DNA of 64,000 nucleotides. Origin: Paenibacillus sp. FSL H7-0737. Its GTDB lineage: Bacteria > Bacillota > Bacilli > Paenibacillales > Paenibacillaceae. Within the stretch, counting starts at the first letter, position 1; each line of letters starts with the position of its first letter. The stretch is from assembly GCF_000758545.1 (NCBI RefSeq), contig NZ_CP009279.1, forward strand, positions 5,270,001 through 5,334,000, in the 5' to 3' direction. A model generated the notes under the pieces. The model saw nothing but the letters and a program-made list of their open reading frames with translations. It had not been told where the DNA came from and made no database searches. Positions 35,042-45,143 of this stretch are shown in pieces. The position numbers and the translations under genes were made by a program.

Positions 35042-36355
35042 TTGCAACGCGAAATTCAAGTTAATGAAAAACTTCCATGGGGCCCCGGTTTTCTGTTAAG
35101 CCTACAGCATTTGTTCGCCATGTTTGGCAGTACAGTGCTAGTGCCTAACTTGTTCGGGGTTGACCCTGGCATGATTTTGCTGATGAACGGTATCGGCACA
35201 CTGCTATACATTTGGATTTGCCGTGGTAAAATACCTGCCTACCTTGGCTCCAGCTTTGCATTTATCGCACCCGTATTATCAGTGCTTGCTGATCATAAAG
35301 ATGATCATATGAAAGGGTACTCGCTTGCTTTGGGCGCTTTCATCATCACAGGTGTTATCTTTGTGCTCGTTGCTTTGATCATCCGTTATGCAGGAACAAA
35401 ATGGATCGATGTTGTCTTCCCTCCAGCAGTAATGGGAGCTATCGTAGCAACGATCGGACTTGAACTTGTGCCTGTTGCCGCGCGAATGGCAGGACTTATT
35501 GCCCCTGAAGGTGTTGCAGTTGCAGACTGGACTCCAGATGGCAAAGCAATCACACTTTCTATGGTGACACTGGGCGTAACCGTAATTGGAGCTGTACTCT
35601 TCCGCGGTTTCCCAAAAATCATTCACATCCTCATCGGTATCGTAACTGGTTATGGTTTAGCTTATATTATGAAAATGGTGGATACCGCTGCAATATCTAA
35701 TGCAAATTTTTTAGCGCACCCTACCATTGTTACTCCATCCTTCGATTGGAATGTAATCCTGACTATCATCCCAGTATCGCTAGTAGTAATCGTTGAACAT
35801 ATCGGACACTTACTTGTAACTAGCAATATTGTTGGCAGAGACTTGGCTAAAGATCCTGGACTTGACCGCTCCCTGATGGGGAACGGGATATCTACAATTA
35901 TCTCCGGTTTTATCGGTTCTACTCCAAATACAACCTACGGTGAGAATATCGGGGTTATGGCATTAACTAAAGTTTATTCTGTATATGTGATCGGTGGCGC
36001 AGCAGTGATTGCAATTCTGCTATCGTTCTCAGGTACTTTTTCCTCCGTTATCGCTAATATCCCAACACCTGTAATGGGCGGCGTATCACTACTGTTGTTC
36101 GGTGTAATTGCCGCATCCGGTCTGCGAATCTTCGTAGAGCAAAAAGTTGATTTTTCCAAAGCCACTAACATGATTATGGCTACGTTGGTGCTTGTTGTCG
36201 GAATTAGTGGTACAACCCTTACTATGGGTAGCGTAAAACTCAGTGGTATGGCTCTAGCTACGATTGTTGGTATCGTTCTAGCCCTATTCTTCAAACTCAT
36301 TGAAGTTCTTGGACTGTCTAATGAAGGTGGAGAAAGCGATAAAGCTGCTCACTAA
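35042..36355 (+). CDS. uraA: uracil permease (NCS2 family)
   Basis: A 437-residue carrier with about 14 membrane segments. It starts REIQVNEKLPWGPGFLLSLQHLFAMFG, typical of UraA/PyrP. The QH motif lies in TM1, EHIGHLL in TM8, and GSTPNTTYGENIGVMALTKVYS in TM10 holds the substrate-contact region. The start is TTG at 35042 with GAGGAGTG upstream. It stands alone, away from pyr genes, and no PyrR-type leader hairpin was recognised. Confidence 0.92.
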   Translation: MQREIQVNEKLPWGPGFLLSLQHLFAMFGSTVLVPNLFGVDPGMILLMNGIGTLLYIWICRGKIPAYLGSSFAFIAPVLSVLADHKDDHMKGYSLALGAFIITGVIFVLVALIIRYAGTKWIDVVFPPAVMGAIVATIGLELVPVAARMAGLIAPEGVAVADWTPDGKAITLSMVTLGVTVIGAVLFRGFPKIIHILIGIVTGYGLAYIMKMVDTAAISNANFLAHPTIVTPSFDWNVILTIIPVSLVVIVEHIGHLLVTSNIVGRDLAKDPGLDRSLMGNGISTIISGFIGSTPNTTYGENIGVMALTKVYSVYVIGGAAVIAILLSFSGTFSSVIANIPTPVMGGVSLLLFGVIAASGLRIFVEQKVDFSKATNMIMATLVLVVGISGTTLTMGSVKLSGMALATIVGIVLALFFKLIEVLGLSNEGGESDKAAH

Positions 36356-36377
36356 TTTATTTATGAATTAATAATTC

Positions 36378-36424
36378 AAAAAGACTGCTCCAGATCCATT
36401 TTATGGATTGGGCAGTCTTTTTTC
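36378..36424. terminator. terminator after uraA
   Basis: Hairpin AAAAGACTGCtCC/GGgCAGTCTTTT followed by TTTT on the plus strand; A-rich on the other side, so possibly bidirectional. Confidence 0.85.
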
Positions 36425-36450
36425 GTATCTCTTTTGACCAAAAAATCGAA

Positions 36451-36491
36451 AAACAGCAACCCTCCGCTAGTAGTGACAGAGAATTGCTGTT
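36451..36491 (-). terminator. terminator of apt
   Basis: Minus-strand hairpin ACAGCAA/TTGCTGT with T-rich tail, about 70 bases after the apt stop. Confidence 0.65.
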
Positions 36492-36562
36492 GTTTGCACT
36501 TTTTCACATTATTCGATAAATAAATCCCGATTTATTTCCCGGGAAAAGACAAGTTTATCGTA

Positions 36563-37090
36563 TTAATCTTCGTAATCAACTAATGTAATAACTTCAATTC
36601 CAGAAAGCTTATTACGTCCAGCAAGCTCAACCAATTCAATCAAAAACGCTGCGCCTACCACTTTACCACCAAGCTGCTCCACAAGGTTAACTGAAGTAGC
36701 TATAGTACCTCCTGTTGCTAACAAATCATCAGCAATCAATACATTTTGTCCAGGCTTAATGGCATCCGTGTGAACAGCAAGTGTGTCTTTACCATATTCA
36801 AGATCATATCCAACCTCGATAGTCTCATACGGCAGTTTACCACTCTTTCGAATCGGCACAAAGCCTACGCCCAATGCATAAGCAAGAGGTGCACCAACTA
36901 CAAAACCACGTGCTTCCGGTCCAGCGATCACATCGATTTCTAAGTGGGATACAAGAGCTTTCAAGGCATCAATTGCCTGGCGATATGCATCACCGTCTTT
37001 TAACAAGGTGGTGATATCTTTAAAACTAATACCTTCTTTTGGGAAATCAGGAATCACGCGAATACTATCTTTAAAATCCAAATTTTTCAT
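36563..37090 (-). CDS. apt: adenine phosphoribosyltransferase
   Basis: A 175-residue enzyme converting adenine plus PRPP to AMP (purine salvage). The PRPP loop is VLIADDLLATGGTI (about residues 120-133), with PEARGFVVGAPLAY and FVPIRKSGKLPYE also present. It follows recJ, the conserved Bacillus order recJ-apt-relA; here uraA on the other strand interrupts apt and relA. Confidence 0.96.
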   Translation of the reverse strand: MKNLDFKDSIRVIPDFPKEGISFKDITTLLKDGDAYRQAIDALKALVSHLEIDVIAGPEARGFVVGAPLAYALGVGFVPIRKSGKLPYETIEVGYDLEYGKDTLAVHTDAIKPGQNVLIADDLLATGGTIATSVNLVEQLGGKVVGAAFLIELVELAGRNKLSGIEVITLVDYED

Positions 37091-37179
37091 CTCCTAAAAG
37101 TTTTGTTAGCATATGCTACTTTGAGTCCGGTTCGACAAAACTTACTTCGTAAGCGTCTGCTTTGTTTTGTTTAGTGTCT

Positions 37180-39582
37180 TTATGATACGCCTAAACGGCG
37201 TGATAACATCCAATCCTGCAGTTCAGACAAGCTACCTTCCATGAAGTACTGCTCCATTTCCGCCATCTGCCCCAGTCTGACAAAATGTCTTGATGCTGTA
37301 AGGCTTTTAGCTGTAGGCTGCGTAATAAAGGTCACACTTCCGTGACTTCTTTCGATAAAATCCAGCTCCTCGAACACATCTAGCATATTACTAAGCATTC
37401 GAATACTTAATGAGGATTGTCGACTTAGCCGCAGCAGCACTTCATGTTCTGGCGTTGCAACAGCAGTGATCGAAGCCAGCAGTTTATAGAGTATTTTAAA
37501 ATGATCCCGTGTCGGAATGATAAGTCGTTCTCGGCCATCCTTTATAGAATGCAATAACGCAATATTATCAGCATTAGGAAAAGCCTTCAGTAACGCGTCT
37601 AGTTGTTCAGGAGTCTCTGGCATATCCAGTAAACATAACAGTGAGACATGCCCTGATTCCTGAATCGAATCATCCTTAATAGCGGCGCTAATGCCAGCTT
37701 CTTTATCATATACCCAGAAGGACATTCCTATCAATTCAGTCTGTGAAGACATACGTCCACTCTGAAACACTGCTGCAGCACGATATGGGCCAGCACCGCT
37801 ATAGGGAAGCAGCAGCTCTCTAATATGTGCAGCCTGCCGTACAGCGTCAGCAGCACCACGAAGATCAAATAATTGAGCATCCTGAACTGATAAATCCTGT
37901 AGCATCAACTGTGGTTTCCTCGAGCCATTCCATTCGTTGATCGACAGTTCAGCCAGCACATTGATCGGGGTGCCCACAGGGAGCAGCTTAGCCAAATCCC
38001 CTTTACCAAAAGCCAAGGCTTCGATCGTACTCTTACCCTGTTGCAAGACGATCTTCAAGTGTTTTCCGTCTTGCCCCATGGTGCGTGTCTCTTTCACTGT
38101 AGCCCCGCGAATGATGAACTTTGGCAATGGATTCGACATCCCGAAAGGTGCAAGCCTTTCCAATTCAAGCGCGGTCTGTAGGGACAAATCGGAAATCGAC
38201 ACTTCTGCATCAGCAGAAGTAACAGGAACGAAATGCTCCGGTGTTAACACAGTAGCAGCGTATTCATTTAATGCCGCAGCGAAGGCTTCTAAGCCGTCCC
38301 GATGCAGACTCATTCCCGCAGCTGCTGGATGACCACCGAAATGATCCATTAAGTTAGAACAAGAGGATAAGGCCGCATATATATCAAGTCCAGGAATAGA
38401 GCGGGCAGAACCTTTGCACATGCCGGTCTCCGGATGAATATCCAGAATAATTACAGGTCGATAGTAACGCTCCAGCAGTTTGGAAGCCACTATGCCTACC
38501 ACACCCACATTCCAACCTTGTTCAGCAAGGACTATGATGTCTGGTATTTCTCCACCCTGAGTCATCTGCTCCAGTTTTGCAGTGGCCTCCACTACAATTC
38601 TTTCTACGACCAATTGGCGTTCTTTATTAAGCAGATCAAGCTCCCCAGCCAGTTGCTCTGCCTCATCAGTATGCTCGGTTGTAAGCAACGCCACTGCCCG
38701 TCCAGCATGATCCAGACGACCACTCGCATTGATACGAGGCGCCATTCCAAAAGCGATATTAACCGCGCTCACAGTACTCATGGTTACGCCGCTAACATCG
38801 AGTAAGGCACGAATACCTGGGAATCGAGAATTTCGCATACTCACCAAGCCGTTTCGAACAATCTCACGATTCTCACCCAGCAGCGGCATTAAATCCGCTA
38901 CAGTACCGATAGCAGCTATCTCTGCCCATTCTTCGGGAGTTTCCTCCCCTAGCATAGCCTGGGCGAGCTTATAAGCTACACCTACACCTGCCAATCCTTT
39001 GAACGGGTAGGGGCAGTCGGGCAGCTTCGGATTAATCAACGTATAAGCCTCTGGGAGAAGCTCTGGTGGCTCATGGTGATCCGTAACAATCACATCAATC
39101 CCGAGTTCATTAGCGTAAGCAATCTGATGATAGGCGCTAATGCCAGTATCTACAGTAATGATCAAGGATACACCCTGCTGTAAAGCCCAATCCAAAGCAT
39201 GATTATGCAGCCCATAGCCCTCATTAGAACGGTGCGGGATATAAATATCAAAGGAAGCGCCTAAGTAACGCAGCAAATGAATCATTAATGCTGTACTGGA
39301 CACACCATCGGCGTCGTAATCACCGTAAATCAGAATATGTTCTTCTTCTTTTAAAGCCTTTCTAATTCTGGGAACCGCTTCGGCCATTCCTTTTAGAAGG
39401 AACGGATCATGCGGAGCTTCCACACCGCCATCCATGAACGATAGAGCCTCATGTGGCGTATCAATTCCTCTAGTCACTAATAGTGAGGATAAGAGCGGAG
39501 AAATAGAAAGGCTCCGGGCCATATCCCTTACGACGTCGGGATCGGCTGCCGGAGATTGCCATCTTGTTTTTGAATAAAGCAA
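37180..39582 (-). CDS. recJ: single-stranded-DNA exonuclease RecJ
   Basis: An 800-residue 5'-3' exonuclease for recombination and repair. The DHH-family motif I is GDYDADG at residues 87-93 and motif III is VTDHHEPPE (about residues 145-153). The DHHA1 domain (about 345-450) contains FGGHPAAAGMSL. An extended C-terminal region (about 560-800) is the Bacillus/Paenibacillus-type extension. It lies 29 bases after the CDF-like gene. Confidence 0.95.
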   Translation of the reverse strand: MLYSKTRWQSPAADPDVVRDMARSLSISPLLSSLLVTRGIDTPHEALSFMDGGVEAPHDPFLLKGMAEAVPRIRKALKEEEHILIYGDYDADGVSSTALMIHLLRYLGASFDIYIPHRSNEGYGLHNHALDWALQQGVSLIITVDTGISAYHQIAYANELGIDVIVTDHHEPPELLPEAYTLINPKLPDCPYPFKGLAGVGVAYKLAQAMLGEETPEEWAEIAAIGTVADLMPLLGENREIVRNGLVSMRNSRFPGIRALLDVSGVTMSTVSAVNIAFGMAPRINASGRLDHAGRAVALLTTEHTDEAEQLAGELDLLNKERQLVVERIVVEATAKLEQMTQGGEIPDIIVLAEQGWNVGVVGIVASKLLERYYRPVIILDIHPETGMCKGSARSIPGLDIYAALSSCSNLMDHFGGHPAAAGMSLHRDGLEAFAAALNEYAATVLTPEHFVPVTSADAEVSISDLSLQTALELERLAPFGMSNPLPKFIIRGATVKETRTMGQDGKHLKIVLQQGKSTIEALAFGKGDLAKLLPVGTPINVLAELSINEWNGSRKPQLMLQDLSVQDAQLFDLRGAADAVRQAAHIRELLLPYSGAGPYRAAAVFQSGRMSSQTELIGMSFWVYDKEAGISAAIKDDSIQESGHVSLLCLLDMPETPEQLDALLKAFPNADNIALLHSIKDGRERLIIPTRDHFKILYKLLASITAVATPEHEVLLRLSRQSSLSIRMLSNMLDVFEELDFIERSHGSVTFITQPTAKSLTASRHFVRLGQMAEMEQYFMEGSLSELQDWMLSRRLGVS

Positions 39583-39611
39583 TAGCGCTCACCTTTCTCT
39601 CACCTTGCGAA

Positions 39612-40562
39612 CTACTGAAGCAGCGTCGGAATATCATTATCCACCAATTCATAATTACTTTTGTATGGATAGCCAGGATCATAAGGAACTACGTCCATAT
39701 GTACCTCACCAACATGAACAAACCTGTGCTGCAGCAACTTTCTTGCACATTCCGAAATATCCTGTGCTTCCATCACCGTAATACGCGGATTTACACTGAT
39801 CTTCACTTGCAGATTCACATAATTCCCTTGCTCAAGTGCCTTCAAATGTTCTACACGAATAACACCATGAACACGTTGTACGGTTTCAATAAAATTAGCT
39901 GCCTCCTCAGAAGGTAGCTCCTGCGCATTCTTAACACTAACAGTATTAACAATGAGCAAATAACCTTTACGTAGAATTAAGCATCCTGTTAAAAGTGCAG
40001 CAATAGGGTCCATATAGAGTAGAGGATGCCAATAGGTACCCCCCATTGATAACGATATCCCAACTAATACTGTGATAGAAGTATACAAACTGAAACGATG
40101 ACTATTGGCATAAGCAGCATGACTGCCATCACCTATTTTTTTAAAGTACCGATATTGATATTGAAATACAGCTTCTTTAAGTACAATAGATAGTAAGACA
40201 GTTACAAGTGCAAGTTCTCCGCGAGTGGATGACTGTCCCTCGGTTAAGTCACGGATTGCAGAGAAGGCGATTTGCAGCCCCCCCATAAGAATTAATACCG
40301 AAAAAAGTATAGCTAAAAGCGGCTCCTTATTCCCTCGTCGCTCTTCTATCCGCTGCTTGCTCTTTCTGCTTTGTTCAGAGCGCCATGGGAGAATATCCGC
40401 CAATTTAGCTGCAGCATCTGCTCCAGAATATAATGCATCGCCCATTAAAGCCTTGCTACCTGAAATATAGCCAAAACTCCCCTTAGCTACTGCCAAAGTA
40501 ACATCGCTGATGATCCCTGTCCAAGCAACCGTCTTGCTTTGCGGTGATCGTTCTTTATTCAT
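39612..40562 (-). CDS. cation diffusion facilitator family protein, degenerate metal site
   Basis: A 316-residue CDF-type membrane protein with six hydrophobic segments and a C-terminal cytoplasmic ferredoxin-like domain (about 210-300, with VEHLKALEQGNYVNLQVKI). The TM2 motif that normally reads H-x3-D is Y45-x3-D49 (DALYSGAD). In TM5 the usual H-x3-D aligns with S154 and S158 (YANSHRFS). Three of four transport-site ligands are therefore changed. It is probably co-transcribed with recJ. It may move another substrate or have a scaffolding role; this is inference from a remembered consensus. Confidence 0.8.
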   Translation of the reverse strand: MNKERSPQSKTVAWTGIISDVTLAVAKGSFGYISGSKALMGDALYSGADAAAKLADILPWRSEQSRKSKQRIEERRGNKEPLLAILFSVLILMGGLQIAFSAIRDLTEGQSSTRGELALVTVLLSIVLKEAVFQYQYRYFKKIGDGSHAAYANSHRFSLYTSITVLVGISLSMGGTYWHPLLYMDPIAALLTGCLILRKGYLLIVNTVSVKNAQELPSEEAANFIETVQRVHGVIRVEHLKALEQGNYVNLQVKISVNPRITVMEAQDISECARKLLQHRFVHVGEVHMDVVPYDPGYPYKSNYELVDNDIPTLLQ

Positions 40563-40636
40563 ACGAGGCCCCCCTTACCACTAGCAAGTAATCTCATGAT
40601 GATACAATACACATGACATACTACCCCAAAGATTTC

Positions 40637-40666
40637 GAAAGCCGCGTCGCATTTGACGCGGCTTTC
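40637..40666 (-). terminator. probable terminator of secDF
   Basis: Perfect hairpin GAAAGCCGCGTC/GACGCGGCTTTC between the start of the CDF-like gene and the end of secF. The T tract is short. Confidence 0.6.
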
Positions 40667-40727
40667 TTAAATTATAAAGTTGATGTTTTTTTCATTCAAG
40701 TGTAGCCATGTTATTTCTCTAGAGACA

Positions 40728-41627
40728 TTACCCTTTAGCCGGGTTCTTTACCTTTATCTTTTCACGCTTCTTAAGCAGTAGCCAGACCGGACTTGCAATA
40801 AAGATAGAGGAGTACGCTCCGAATAGCAATCCGATAACCATCGCAAGCGAGAACATCTTGATGGACTCGCCTCCAAGAATCAACAGGAAGAACGCCGCAA
40901 TAAATACGGTAAATGCTGTGTAAAGAGAACGCATAAGCGTTTGAGCCACACTCTTATTCACAAGCTCTTTTAAATCCTCATAGGTTTTTTGTTTACCAAA
41001 ACGCAAATTCTCACGGATACGGTCAAAGATAACGATCGTATCATTGATGGAATAACCGATAATCGTAAGCACCGCAATAATAAACGTCAAATCCACTTCC
41101 AAGCGGAAGATGGAGAAGATTGCAACGACCATAAAGGCATCATGGATCAATGAAACAATAGCTGCCAATGCAAACCGCCATTCAAAACGAATACTTACAT
41201 AAATGATAATCCCTAGACAAGAAATGAGAACCGCATAGATCGCATTGCGTGCAAGTTCTTTAGACATTTCAGTATCCACGGTGTTAATCTCAAACGATGC
41301 TTTTTCGTCCAGCTTCAAGATCTCTGCTTTAAGAGCTTCATCTTGTTGCTCATCGAGCACTTGATCATAACGAACGTTAACCCGTTCACTTCCTATCGTA
41401 ATGCTTGGCTCACTTGAAATCCCAGTTTTTTCAACTGCTGAATTAACCTCTTCCAATGTCAAATTCTTAGACAGAGAGATATCAACATTAGATCCCGCTT
41501 TGAAATCAACGCTGTAATTCAATCCAAAGGTTGCTAGGAAAATCAAACCTGCCACTGTAAGGGCGATAGAAAAAACATAGAAAAATTTACTCAAATGTAC
41601 GAAATCAAGCTCTTTCTTAAAGCGCAC
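40728..41627 (-). CDS. secF: protein translocase subunit SecF
   Basis: A 299-residue membrane partner of SecD that uses the proton motive force to aid late secretion. Six membrane segments, VDFKAGSNVDI in the first extracytoplasmic domain and the TM4 motif GYSINDTIVIFDRIREN are typical. The GTG at 41627 overlaps the secD stop by 11 bases and has AAGGAG at 10 bases; an in-frame GTG further upstream lies before the ribosome site. secD and secF are separate here, unlike the fused secDF of B. subtilis. Confidence 0.95.
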   Translation of the reverse strand: MRFKKELDFVHLSKFFYVFSIALTVAGLIFLATFGLNYSVDFKAGSNVDISLSKNLTLEEVNSAVEKTGISSEPSITIGSERVNVRYDQVLDEQQDEALKAEILKLDEKASFEINTVDTEMSKELARNAIYAVLISCLGIIIYVSIRFEWRFALAAIVSLIHDAFMVVAIFSIFRLEVDLTFIIAVLTIIGYSINDTIVIFDRIRENLRFGKQKTYEDLKELVNKSVAQTLMRSLYTAFTVFIAAFFLLILGGESIKMFSLAMVIGLLFGAYSSIFIASPVWLLLKKREKIKVKNPAKG

Positions 41628-42867
41628 GAATATCACTCTCCTTAACACCGAAACTCTTCGGTTTGTTCAGCTTACCCGCTTTAACAAGCTGGCTAAGCAA
41701 CCAGTGGGAGAAATAAAGATTCGTAGCGATACTCAGAACGATTTCCACGATCAGTACCAATGCGAAACCTTTGACTGCACCTGTACCGAAGGCGAACATG
41801 ACACCTGCCACAATAACAGTTGTGACATTGGAGTCCATTACTGTCCGGAAAGAGGATTTATTACCTGCTTTAACAGAGGAAAGTACACTTTTACCACTGC
41901 GCATTTCTTCTCTTATCCGTTCATTTGTAATGATATTGGCATCGACGGCCATCCCTATACCCAGAATAAATGCGGCTATACCAGGCAACGTCAATGTGAA
42001 GTCAGCTAAGACAAAGACTACAATTAGCAGCCATGTATGCAAGATCAGCGCAAAACTAGCCAAGAGACCTGGCAAGCGATACATACCGATCATGAAGATA
42101 AGAATAATCAAAGAACCCAAAAGACCGGCTTTGATCGTTTGATCAAGCGATTGTTTACCAAGTGTTGCACCCACACTTTGGGAGTATTTCTCAGTAAGTT
42201 TCAGTGGCAACGCACCAAGATTAATAGTGTCAGCCAGTTCACGTGCTTCTTTAATTGTATACTGACCGGAAATAGACGCACTACCATCGGTAAGTACTGC
42301 TTGTACCGTAGGATCAGATAGTTTGTTCTCATCCAAATAAATTGCGAGATTCTTTCCTAAGAGGCGTTTGGTAATCTCTGCGAATTTATCCTTGTCCTTT
42401 ATTTTGATACTGATGATTGGCTGATTCAGGTTATCCCGTCCAACCTCTGCCGCACCTTCAACAAAATCACTACCTACCAGTTCGATCTTGCTGTAAGTAC
42501 CTTCAGCGTCACCTTCAGCAGCACTACGGAAAGTCAGAACTGCAGGCTCCTTCATCTTCTTACGAACCTCGGCTTCATCAGTAACGCCTGCAATTTTCAG
42601 ACGAATACGGTCAGTACCTTCAGTTGTAACCTCTGGTTCACTGGTTCCGAGCGCATTGGCCCGTTTTTCCAAACTTTCTGCTGTTTTCAACAGTGAAGCT
42701 CGGGACAACGCTGCTCCCGCTTCCATAGGCTCTGCATGGTACAAAATCTCAAATCCGCCTTTCAGGTCAAGACCAAGTCTAACCTTGTCCAGCAGTCCAG
42801 GAGTAGTAAATGCCATGACGCCTGTCAAAACGAGCACGGTAATAATAAAGCCCATTAGTCTCTTCAT
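41617..42867 (-). CDS. secD: protein translocase subunit SecD
   Basis: 416 residues, six membrane segments. LGLDLKGGFEILY (about residues 31-43) begins the P1 extracytoplasmic domain. The TM4 region FILGIGMAVDANIITNERIREEM holds the D/R motif used for proton coupling. It overlaps secF, so the two are translationally coupled. Confidence 0.95.
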   Translation of the reverse strand: MKRLMGFIITVLVLTGVMAFTTPGLLDKVRLGLDLKGGFEILYHAEPMEAGAALSRASLLKTAESLEKRANALGTSEPEVTTEGTDRIRLKIAGVTDEAEVRKKMKEPAVLTFRSAAEGDAEGTYSKIELVGSDFVEGAAEVGRDNLNQPIISIKIKDKDKFAEITKRLLGKNLAIYLDENKLSDPTVQAVLTDGSASISGQYTIKEARELADTINLGALPLKLTEKYSQSVGATLGKQSLDQTIKAGLLGSLIILIFMIGMYRLPGLLASFALILHTWLLIVVFVLADFTLTLPGIAAFILGIGMAVDANIITNERIREEMRSGKSVLSSVKAGNKSSFRTVMDSNVTTVIVAGVMFAFGTGAVKGFALVLIVEIVLSIATNLYFSHWLLSQLVKAGKLNKPKSFGVKESDIRAL

Positions 42868-43094
42868 GCTCTAGCTAGTTCCCCTTTCATTCACTCAATA
42901 TTCCTATTATAGCTACACGTGAAATGACCGTCAATTCACAGCATAGTCATAGCTATACTCACACAAAGAAACGGCCGCCCCTGCACATATCAGCAAGACA
43001 TCCGTTTATATAGGAGATGTGAAGTTATTATTATTCTCTTACTTTACTGCTTTATAAGGCTTTTCGCAAAGAAAAGAAGCGAGATGTGTATTGT

Positions 43095-43346
43095 TCAGTT
43101 CAACCCCCGATAAGCTGCAAGAGTCAAATAAGTCATGTAACTATTGGCTTTTAAGGAATAAATATCATTTACCAGCTTATGTAAGGGAGGCATTCCGTCC
43201 TTATCATAATTACGACTGATACAATCCCAAATATCCTTGCTGGTTACATACTCATAGCCGAGGAGCCGGAATTCTTCAGCTTTGCTGCGGCACATGGCTT
43301 CGATTTCTTCACTATGTTGATCATGATTCCACTGTTCCGATTCCAC
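43095..43346 (-). CDS. comN: ComN-type post-transcriptional regulator
   Basis: 83 residues of the ComN (YrzD) family, with MCRSKAEEFRLLGYEYVTSKDIWDCI and DIYSLKANSYMTYLTLAAYR. In B. subtilis ComN influences comE mRNA at the division site. It lies between secD and spoVB, as in B. subtilis. The 42868-43094 gap shows nothing more. Confidence 0.88.
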   Translation of the reverse strand: MESEQWNHDQHSEEIEAMCRSKAEEFRLLGYEYVTSKDIWDCISRNYDKDGMPPLHKLVNDIYSLKANSYMTYLTLAAYRGLN

Positions 43347-43542
43347 GTGATGACACCTCCAAAGATCGCTCGTGTTCGTATGCTTACCATAGGTATTCGA
43401 CCCAAGTTCTCTGCTTTCCTCCTTCCGTCACAAAAAGTTACAACTACTAAAACAAGGCATGCCGGGATAGGGGTATAGCATATCCATAAGAATAGACAAG
43501 TTGGCCAGCGTTTCATTTCATTTGGGGAAGAAGGCGTGACCT

Positions 43543-45138
43543 TTGAGGAAACAGAGCTTTATACAAGGAACTTTAATCTTGCTTGCCGCCGGCATCATTA
43601 ATCGAATGCTTGGATTTATACCCCGAATTGCTTTGCCACGCATCATTGGAGCAGAAGGTGTGGGTCTATATCAGCTCGCGTACCCTTTCTTTATCGTGCT
43701 GGCTACTGTTATTACAGGCGGACTTCCCCTAGCAATTGCAAAGATGGTAGCGGAAGCAGAGGGAGAGAACCGCCCTGAGAAATCGCGGCAAATTTTACGG
43801 ACTGGCCTTACTCTTAGTGTCGGACTAGGAATCTTCTTTACCATTGTTGCGCTGGTCAGTGCTTCATGGGTCTCCAATGTGATCTTAACAGACCACAGAG
43901 TTTATTATACTTTTATTGCCATGATCCCAATGATCGCAATTGTTGCTGTATCTGCAATATACCGCGGTTATTTTCAAGGTAGGCAGAACATGATTCCTTC
44001 CGCACTTTCTTCAGTTTTTGAGTCTATCGTGCGAATATTTTTTATGCTGTGGTTCTCTTGGCTGCTGTTACCTAAAGGTATCGCTTTTGCAGCTGCAGGG
44101 GCGATGCTAGGCGTAACGGTGGGAGAGATTGGCGGAATGTTAGCCATTCTGTGGCAATATTATGTCATCACGAAAAAGGATAAAAAAACACCCCCCATCC
44201 AAGAACAGCAAACGATTGAGAAGGAAGTTATACCTCCTGATCCAGATGCCGTACAATCAACTTCCCCCATACTACGGCGTTTATTAGGTGTATCAATTCC
44301 TGTTACGGCAAGCCGGCTTGTCGGTTCTTTTTCCTATCTACTGGAATCTATAATTACCGTACGTAGTCTTGCACTAGCCGGAATCGCAACAGCCGCCGCG
44401 ACTGCTCAATATGGGTCTTTACAGGGAATGGTTATCCCCTTACTGTTGCTTCCAGGTGCGTTAACTTCCTCTCTCGCAGTGTCTTTGGTTCCCTCCTTAT
44501 CCGAGGCTGCCGCGAGAAAGGACTTGCCTACCATTCACAAACGAATGCACCAAGCTCTTCGACTCGCTCTTGTAACAGGGGCTCCCTTTGCTGTTCTTAT
44601 GTATGTACTGGCAGTCCCACTATGCAACTTGTTATACGGAAATCCGGACACCGCTCCTATGCTAAAACTAATGGCCCCTTTCGCTTTGTTCATCTATGTT
44701 CAAGCCCCCTTACAAGCTGCACTTCAAGCTATGGACAGACCGGGAAGGGCACTCATCAATACTCTTATTGGGGCAGTAGTCAAAATCATTCTGATTGTTA
44801 TATTAGCTTCACAACCAGAATACGGAATCTACGGCGCAATCATCGCCATTATTGTGAACAGCGTTCTTGTTACTCTACTGCACGGGTACAGCGTAGTCAG
44901 TCTAATTTCATTATCCTTACGAATAACCGATACCATTAAGACCTTATGTGCAATGATCATTATGGGAGCAGGCGTGCGTTATGTATACATCTCCATTCCC
45001 ATTGCAGAAGCACAATGGATTCAATTTTTATTTGCCTCTGCGATAGGAATGGCCCTGTACTTCGGTCTCAGTCTATTAGCTGGCCTAATTTCCCTTCGTG
45101 ATTTGGATCGACTGCCTTTCATTAAGCGTTGGCTTTAG
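43543..45138 (+). CDS. spoVB: stage V sporulation protein B
   Basis: A 531-residue MOP/MATE-like flippase family protein with about 14 membrane segments, needed for spore cortex synthesis in B. subtilis. The N-terminus GIINRMLGFIPRIALPRIIGAEGVGLYQLAYP is diagnostic. A hydrophilic loop at about residues 215-245 splits the two halves. The start is TTG at 43543 with AGAAGG 8 bases upstream. It ends only 5 bases from the stop of the oncoming DUF421 gene. Confidence 0.94.
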   Translation: MRKQSFIQGTLILLAAGIINRMLGFIPRIALPRIIGAEGVGLYQLAYPFFIVLATVITGGLPLAIAKMVAEAEGENRPEKSRQILRTGLTLSVGLGIFFTIVALVSASWVSNVILTDHRVYYTFIAMIPMIAIVAVSAIYRGYFQGRQNMIPSALSSVFESIVRIFFMLWFSWLLLPKGIAFAAAGAMLGVTVGEIGGMLAILWQYYVITKKDKKTPPIQEQQTIEKEVIPPDPDAVQSTSPILRRLLGVSIPVTASRLVGSFSYLLESIITVRSLALAGIATAAATAQYGSLQGMVIPLLLLPGALTSSLAVSLVPSLSEAAARKDLPTIHKRMHQALRLALVTGAPFAVLMYVLAVPLCNLLYGNPDTAPMLKLMAPFALFIYVQAPLQAALQAMDRPGRALINTLIGAVVKIILIVILASQPEYGIYGAIIAIIVNSVLVTLLHGYSVVSLISLSLRITDTIKTLCAMIIMGAGVRYVYISIPIAEAQWIQFLFASAIGMALYFGLSLLAGLISLRDLDRLPFIKRWL

Positions 45139-45143
45139 AATGG

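Noticed and set aside
39612..40562. Calling the CDF-like gene a pseudogene
   Set aside because: The reading frame is full length with an intact C-terminal domain; only ligand residues differ.
40637..40666. Reading the perfect GC hairpin as an operator or repeat
   Set aside because: It lies just past the end of secF and fits a simple terminator, though its T run is short.
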